8,456 nt of DNA from Elusimicrobiota bacterium (GTDB lineage Bacteria > Elusimicrobiota > Elusimicrobia > FEN-1173): the NCBI GenBank assembly GCA_003158755.1, contig PMLF01000220.1, forward strand, positions 1-8,456, read 5' to 3'. Positions 4,986 to 8,456 of this stretch are shown in pieces; position 1 is the stretch's first letter; every line of letters starts with the position of its first letter. Under the pieces are notes generated by a model. It saw only the letters and a program-made list of their open reading frames with translations, was not told the DNA's origin and made no database searches. The position numbers were made by a program, and so were the translations under genes.

Positions 4986-6221
4986 TTATTGCGCCGCGGC
5001 GTGAAGTCCGGCGATGCGGCCGGAGGACCACGCCCACTGGAGGTTGTACCCGCCGCAGTCGCCGTCCACGTCGATAATTTCTCCCGCCAGGAACAAGCCG
5101 GGGACGATTTTCGACTCCATCCGTTGGGGATCGATTTCAGCCGTGTCGACGCCCCCGGACGTGACCTGGGCCCGCAGCCATCCCTGAGTGCCGGTCACGG
5201 GAAATCGCCAACGGGAGAGAAGAGCCGAAAGACGCCGAACCTGTTCCTCGGTAACCCGACCGCAGGGTTCGCCGGCTCGTTCGATCCCGGCGGTCCGAAG
5301 CAACGGGCCGATCAACTTCTTGTTCACGGTTCCGATCATGGCCTCTTCCGCCGAGCGATCGGGACGACGGCGCAATCGGTCTGCCACCATAGCGGAAACG
5401 TCTTCGGTTTTCATGGAAGGGAAAAACCTCAAGTCCAAGAACACCTCTTTTTTGTTGTGAAGCATTTCCCCGGCGACCCGACCTAATTGCAAAATCGGAA
5501 TTCCGGAAATTCCATAGGAGGTGAACAGGATCTCGCCGCTCTCCTCCCGCAGAACGCGCCCATCGACGGTAACGGCCGCCGATCCGTTGAACTTCACGCC
5601 GTCCACGTGCTTAAGGAACGGCGCCGACAAGTTCAACTGCACGAGGCCGGGGATCGGCTCGACCAAGCGGTGGCCCAAGGCCTTCGCGATTTCAAAACCC
5701 GAGCCGTTGGAACCCAGGTTCGGGGCGGCTTTCCCTCCGGCGGCCAGGACCAGCCGATCCCCTGAAAACGCGCGACCATCTTTGACCCTCGCCTCGAATC
5801 CGTTCCGGCCCGGGCTCACCCGTTGAATTTCCGCGTCGCCGTGGACTTTCACCCCTAATCGATCCATTTCAAAGCGAAGCACGTCCAACACCGCCGACGC
5901 CTGGCCGCACGCCGGGTAGACGAGCCCTCCCTCCTCGACGGAGCAAAGCAGTCCCAGGCTTTCAAAGAACTCCATGGTTTTCGCGGGAGGGAACCGATGG
6001 ACCACGTCGACGGCGAAACCGGGGCAGCCGCCGTGGAAATTCTTTCCTTCGAAATGAACGTTGGTGAGATTGCACCGGCCGTTGCCGGTGGATAGAAGTT
6101 TCTTCCCCACCCGGTCCAGTCGTTCCAGGACGGTGACCGGCGCTCCGGCCCGGGCAGCCGTCACGGCCGTCATCATCCCGGCGGCTCCGCCGCCGACGAC
6201 GAGGATGGAGGGATGGCTCAT
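4986..6221 (-). CDS. BaiN/HI0933 (YhiN)-family NAD(P)/FAD-dependent flavoprotein
   Basis: A 411-aa flavoprotein of the HI0933/YhiN/BaiN family. BaiN itself acts in bile-acid dehydroxylation, but most members have no known substrate. The N-terminal FAD site is VVGGGAAG (8-15) with E33 at the end of strand 2, followed by the family hallmark GKKLLSTGNGRCNLTN (39-54). The C-terminal FAD contact is GLFLAGEIIDVDGDCGGYN (375-393), preceded by SGGVDTAEID (355-364). Length is typical. The ATG at 6221 is chosen because it overlaps the ybeY stop (ATGA) and begins right at the Rossmann strand; an in-frame upstream start at 6353 would add 44 Arg/Pro/Gly-rich residues inside ybeY. The next flavoprotein starts one base after the stop. 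Family assignment is confident. Confidence 0.9.
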   Translation of the reverse strand: MSHPSILVVGGGAAGMMTAVTAARAGAPVTVLERLDRVGKKLLSTGNGRCNLTNVHFEGKNFHGGCPGFAVDVVHRFPPAKTMEFFESLGLLCSVEEGGLVYPACGQASAVLDVLRFEMDRLGVKVHGDAEIQRVSPGRNGFEARVKDGRAFSGDRLVLAAGGKAAPNLGSNGSGFEIAKALGHRLVEPIPGLVQLNLSAPFLKHVDGVKFNGSAAVTVDGRVLREESGEILFTSYGISGIPILQLGRVAGEMLHNKKEVFLDLRFFPSMKTEDVSAMVADRLRRRPDRSAEEAMIGTVNKKLIGPLLRTAGIERAGEPCGRVTEEQVRRLSALLSRWRFPVTGTQGWLRAQVTSGGVDTAEIDPQRMESKIVPGLFLAGEIIDVDGDCGGYNLQWAWSSGRIAGLHAAAQ

Positions 6222-6673
6222 CGGCGGCCCGCCACGCCCGCCGCACGACGGACGATCGGCTCCTGGACGGCCCACATTTTCTCCCGCTCGGCCGGCGCGT
6301 AGTCGCGGTATCCCAGGAGGTGCAAGGCCCCGTGGACGCACAAACGGACGCATTCTTCCTCGAAAGAGGCGCCGAAGCGGCGGGCGTTGATCCTGGCTTG
6401 CTCGGGAGCGATAAAAAGGTCGCCGAAGGGAGGACGTTCGCCCCGTTTCAGGAAAGACGGCGTTTCGTGGCGAAAGGAAATCACGTCCGTGAACAGGTCG
6501 GCGCCCCGGAATTTTTTCCCCAAGGAACGAAGCTTCCGGCGCGACACCCAGACAACGTTCAAATCCCCTCCGCCCGACACCCGCTCACGGCGCAACACGA
6601 ATCGGATCCCCCGGAGCGCCCGCGTCTCAACGGGAGGCACCGAGACGCCCTCCGCCGAAAACCGGATATTCAC
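6218..6673 (-). CDS. ybeY: YbeY endoribonuclease / rRNA maturation factor
   Basis: A metal-dependent protein needed for 16S rRNA 3'-end processing and ribosome quality control. At 151 aa it has the usual size. Visible family blocks are KKFRGADLFTDVISF (53-67), GDLFIAP (84-90) and the metal motif HGALHLLGYRDY (114-125). The first two zinc ligands, H114 and H118, are present, but the third, usually His ten residues after the first, is D124. As I recall, a similar Asp occurs in Bacteroidetes YbeY proteins, so this may be a functional variant. The start is GTG at 6673, overlapping the upstream stop by 4 nt (GTGA), and MNIRF begins the first strand. The position directly after phoH and the 7TM-HD gene is a widely conserved arrangement. 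Confidence 0.92.
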   Translation of the reverse strand: MNIRFSAEGVSVPPVETRALRGIRFVLRRERVSGGGDLNVVWVSRRKLRSLGKKFRGADLFTDVISFRHETPSFLKRGERPPFGDLFIAPEQARINARRFGASFEEECVRLCVHGALHLLGYRDYAPAEREKMWAVQEPIVRRAAGVAGRR

Positions 6674-8202
6674 GGCTCTCTCTCGTCGGAAGACCTCGAG
6701 GCGCCCTCCTGGCCGGGATATTTCACGCGGTTATGGTAAACCCCCGTGAGCGTGTTGAAAAAACTTTCGGCGATCCGGTGGAGGTCCTGGAACGTGAGGG
6801 CTACGTTGTCGAACTGCTCGTCGGCCATCTTCTGATCGAGTATCTCCTTGATCTGGTCCCGGAGCCGCTGAGGCGTCGGATCGTCCAGGGTGCGGGCGGA
6901 GGCTTCCACGCCGTCAGCCAGCATGAGGATGGCGGTCTCCCGGTTGAACGGCTTGGGTCCCGGATAGCGGTAGTCGTCTTCGCCCACCGTCGCCAGGTCC
7001 TCCTCGCGCTCGAGGGCCCGGCGGTAAAAGAACTCGATCCGCGAGGTTCCGTGATGAGTGCCGATGAAATCAGCCAAGGCCTTGTCCAACCCGTACTGCC
7101 GTGCGAGGGCCGTCCCTTCCTTCACGTGGGACTGGATGACGAGCCGGGACATGCTCGGCGGGAGCGGATCGTGGGGGTTCCCCAAGGCGCCTTGGTTCTC
7201 GACGAAGTATTCGGGCTTCACGAGCTTTCCGATGTCGTGGAAGTAGGCACCGGCCCGGCAGAGGAGGGCGTTGGCGCCCACGGCCTCGGCCGCGGCGGAA
7301 GCGAGGGAAGCCATGATCAGTGAGTGGTGGTAGGTTCCCGGCGCCTCCAGGCTCATGCGTCGAAGGAGAGGATGGTTCACGTCGCATAGCTCCGAAAGCC
7401 TCATGGAGGTCAAACGCGAGAAGAAATTCTCCAAGTAGGGTAGGACGACGCTGACGATCAGAGCCGACGCGACCCCGCCGCCCAACGCCCACCAAATACT
7501 GGAAACGATCCGGGCCGCGGACCAATCCCTCAAAAGGCCCAGACTGAGCACCGTCAGACCCTGGGCCAAGGCCACCCAAAGACCGACGCGGGCGACGTCG
7601 GTCCGGGAGCGGATCTTAAGCGACGCCGCCACCCCCGAGAGACCGCCCAACAATCCCACCATCCCCTCGTTGAAGGAGAACCCGTTGAGGAGGCCGTAGA
7701 GCAGGCTCAGCGCCACGGCCACGATCACGGCCAGCCTCGGCGACAAAAGGATGGAAACCAGGATCGGCGCGGCGGCCAATGGCATTCCCATGGAGGACAT
7801 CTTGGGAGTCATCCGCGCCGACTCCACCCATAGTTCCGTCCCCCACGCCGCCACGATGAGGATGACGCCCAGGAGCGACACGGCTTCCTCATCCTCCAGC
7901 AGTTCCGGATGATCGCGCCGGAGGTAGAAAACGAAGAGGGACGTGGCGAGTCCCGTCAGCATCGCGATCGCCAGCGCTTTGCCTACGCCGGGACCGAGTT
8001 CCTGATAGAGGACGACCACGAGCATGACCCACAAGGTGCACCCCACCAGCCAGGACGGAAAGCGGATCTCGCGGTGAAGCATGGTCTCCCGCAGGGCGGC
8101 GGGCGAGGAGGGAAGGGGACGGGGCTCGGTCCAGGAGAGGAGCCGGACGAGGATTCGATGGAGAGGCGTCCGAACCGCGCGCTCGAAAAAGCCGGGGCTC
8201 AT
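6670..8202 (-). CDS. pgpH: Membrane HD-domain phosphohydrolase, PgpH/YqfF (7TM-HD) family, lacking the usual ectodomain
   Basis: The family includes PgpH, which hydrolyses the second messenger c-di-AMP. The 510-aa protein has about seven to eight membrane segments (near 50-67, 74-94, 107-126, 141-172, 177-195, 206-224, 235-254), then a cytoplasmic HD domain. Metal-site candidates are H292/H293, H322-D323 (YFHDIGKL), H359, H383/H384 (THHGTSR) and D430 (LADGVEA). Canonical members are about 700 aa with a large extracytoplasmic 7TMR-HDED domain between the first and second helices; here only about seven residues separate them. The ATG at 8202 overlaps the phoH stop (ATGA), and the GTG of ybeY overlaps its own stop. 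c-di-AMP as substrate is inferred from family and synteny, and no c-di-AMP cyclase is visible here. Confidence 0.85.
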   Translation of the reverse strand: MSPGFFERAVRTPLHRILVRLLSWTEPRPLPSSPAALRETMLHREIRFPSWLVGCTLWVMLVVVLYQELGPGVGKALAIAMLTGLATSLFVFYLRRDHPELLEDEEAVSLLGVILIVAAWGTELWVESARMTPKMSSMGMPLAAAPILVSILLSPRLAVIVAVALSLLYGLLNGFSFNEGMVGLLGGLSGVAASLKIRSRTDVARVGLWVALAQGLTVLSLGLLRDWSAARIVSSIWWALGGGVASALIVSVVLPYLENFFSRLTSMRLSELCDVNHPLLRRMSLEAPGTYHHSLIMASLASAAAEAVGANALLCRAGAYFHDIGKLVKPEYFVENQGALGNPHDPLPPSMSRLVIQSHVKEGTALARQYGLDKALADFIGTHHGTSRIEFFYRRALEREEDLATVGEDDYRYPGPKPFNRETAILMLADGVEASARTLDDPTPQRLRDQIKEILDQKMADEQFDNVALTFQDLHRIAESFFNTLTGVYHNRVKYPGQEGASRSSDEREP

Positions 8203-8456
8203 AAACCGCGGTCCCCGCTCTCCGGCCTGACGCGACGATCCTCCCAGGCTTGGTAGGCTCGGATGATCTTCCGGACGAGACCGTGGCGCACGACGTCCGC
8301 CTCGCCGAAACGAACGAAGGCGACTCCTTCCACGTCCTTGAGGACTTCCTCGGCGTGGAGGAGCCCCGGGCGGACCTTGTCCGCCAGGTCGATCTGGGTA
8401 GGATCGCCCGTGACCACCATGCGGGAACCGGCGCCCAGGCGGGTGAGGAACATCTT
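8199..8456 (-). CDS. phoH: PhoH-like ATPase, C-terminal fragment cut by the window edge
   Basis: The last 85 residues of a PhoH-family P-loop ATPase; the N-terminus and Walker A and B motifs lie beyond the right edge. The visible part starts KMFLTRLGAGSRMVVTGDPTQIDL, close to the family consensus, and contains the conserved GDPTQIDL segment and the late VRHGLVRKIIRAYQ helix. The stop TGA at 8201-8199 overlaps the ATG of the HD gene. The family is linked to RNA metabolism and is often encoded beside ybeY, as here. The truncation is due to the window and shows no sign of being biological. Confidence 0.93.
   Translation of the reverse strand, partial: KMFLTRLGAGSRMVVTGDPTQIDLADKVRPGLLHAEEVLKDVEGVAFVRFGEADVVRHGLVRKIIRAYQAWEDRRVRPESGDRGL

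Noticed and set aside
4043..5077. Long open frame on the plus strand (344 codons) opposite the two oxidoreductases
   Set aside because: It crosses two well-supported minus-strand genes, has no recognisable domain and is the kind of antisense frame expected in GC-rich coding DNA. The same applies to plus-strand frames at 1135-1836 and 6733-7323.
6222..6353. Longer BaiN-type start at 6353 adding 44 residues
   Set aside because: The extra Arg/Pro/Gly-rich stretch is ybeY read in another frame; the ATG at 6221 overlaps the ybeY stop and starts at the Rossmann fold.
1..8456. Defence island, phage, toxin-antitoxin or biosynthetic cluster
   Set aside because: All sizeable genes belong to known housekeeping or metabolic families; no nuclease-effector, integrase, toxin or transposase gene was seen. 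Only the unassigned lipoprotein and the non-coding repeats are outside known families.

Overview
The window is a GC-rich (about 60% by eye) bacterial chromosomal segment, tightly packed and almost entirely housekeeping in content. Seven genes lie on the minus strand and one small lipoprotein gene on the plus strand. A lipobox signal peptide with Gln at +2, a phoH / 7TM-HD / ybeY cluster, a Bacteroidetes-like Asp in the YbeY metal site and heptameric AAAAGGN repeats suggest a Gram-negative-type, probably little-cultivated lineage. An Elusimicrobiota- or Omnitrophota-like origin is a guess; the sequence alone does not settle it.

Right part (3407-8456), read right to left: a five-gene operon running phoH (C-terminal end only), a membrane HD-domain phosphohydrolase of the PgpH/YqfF family, ybeY, a BaiN/HI0933-type flavoprotein, and a second, larger FAD-dependent oxidoreductase (COG2509 type). 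The first three junctions are 4-nt stop/start overlaps and the last is a 1-nt gap, so translational coupling is likely throughout. The first three genes form a widely conserved neighbourhood linked to RNA metabolism and cyclic-di-AMP turnover. The two flavoproteins behind them are less usual passengers.

Middle (2710-3406): a 700-bp regulatory island. It holds a probable cysS promoter pointing left and, pointing right, a self-contained unit for a 56-aa lipoprotein: consensus-like sigma-70 promoter, leader with a 5' hairpin, strong Shine-Dalgarno and a perfect GC-rich terminator that can work in both directions. Next comes a MITE-like palindromic element of about 180 bp with 30-bp terminal inverted repeats and two internal hairpins that show compensatory base-pair changes.

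Left part (1-2709): cysS (cysteinyl-tRNA synthetase) and rlmB (23S rRNA 2'-O-methyltransferase), overlapping by 4 nt. RlmB carries an unusual N-terminal tail of six 19-residue R/G/P/W/K-rich repeats. Its stop codon lies inside a heptamer repeat array that pairs with a nearby inverted copy and encloses a possible terminator.

I found no phage, CRISPR, defence, tRNA or rRNA feature. The items most worth a second look are the RlmB repeat tail, the ectodomain-less 7TM-HD protein, the MITE-like element, the lipoprotein unit and the YbeY metal-site substitution.
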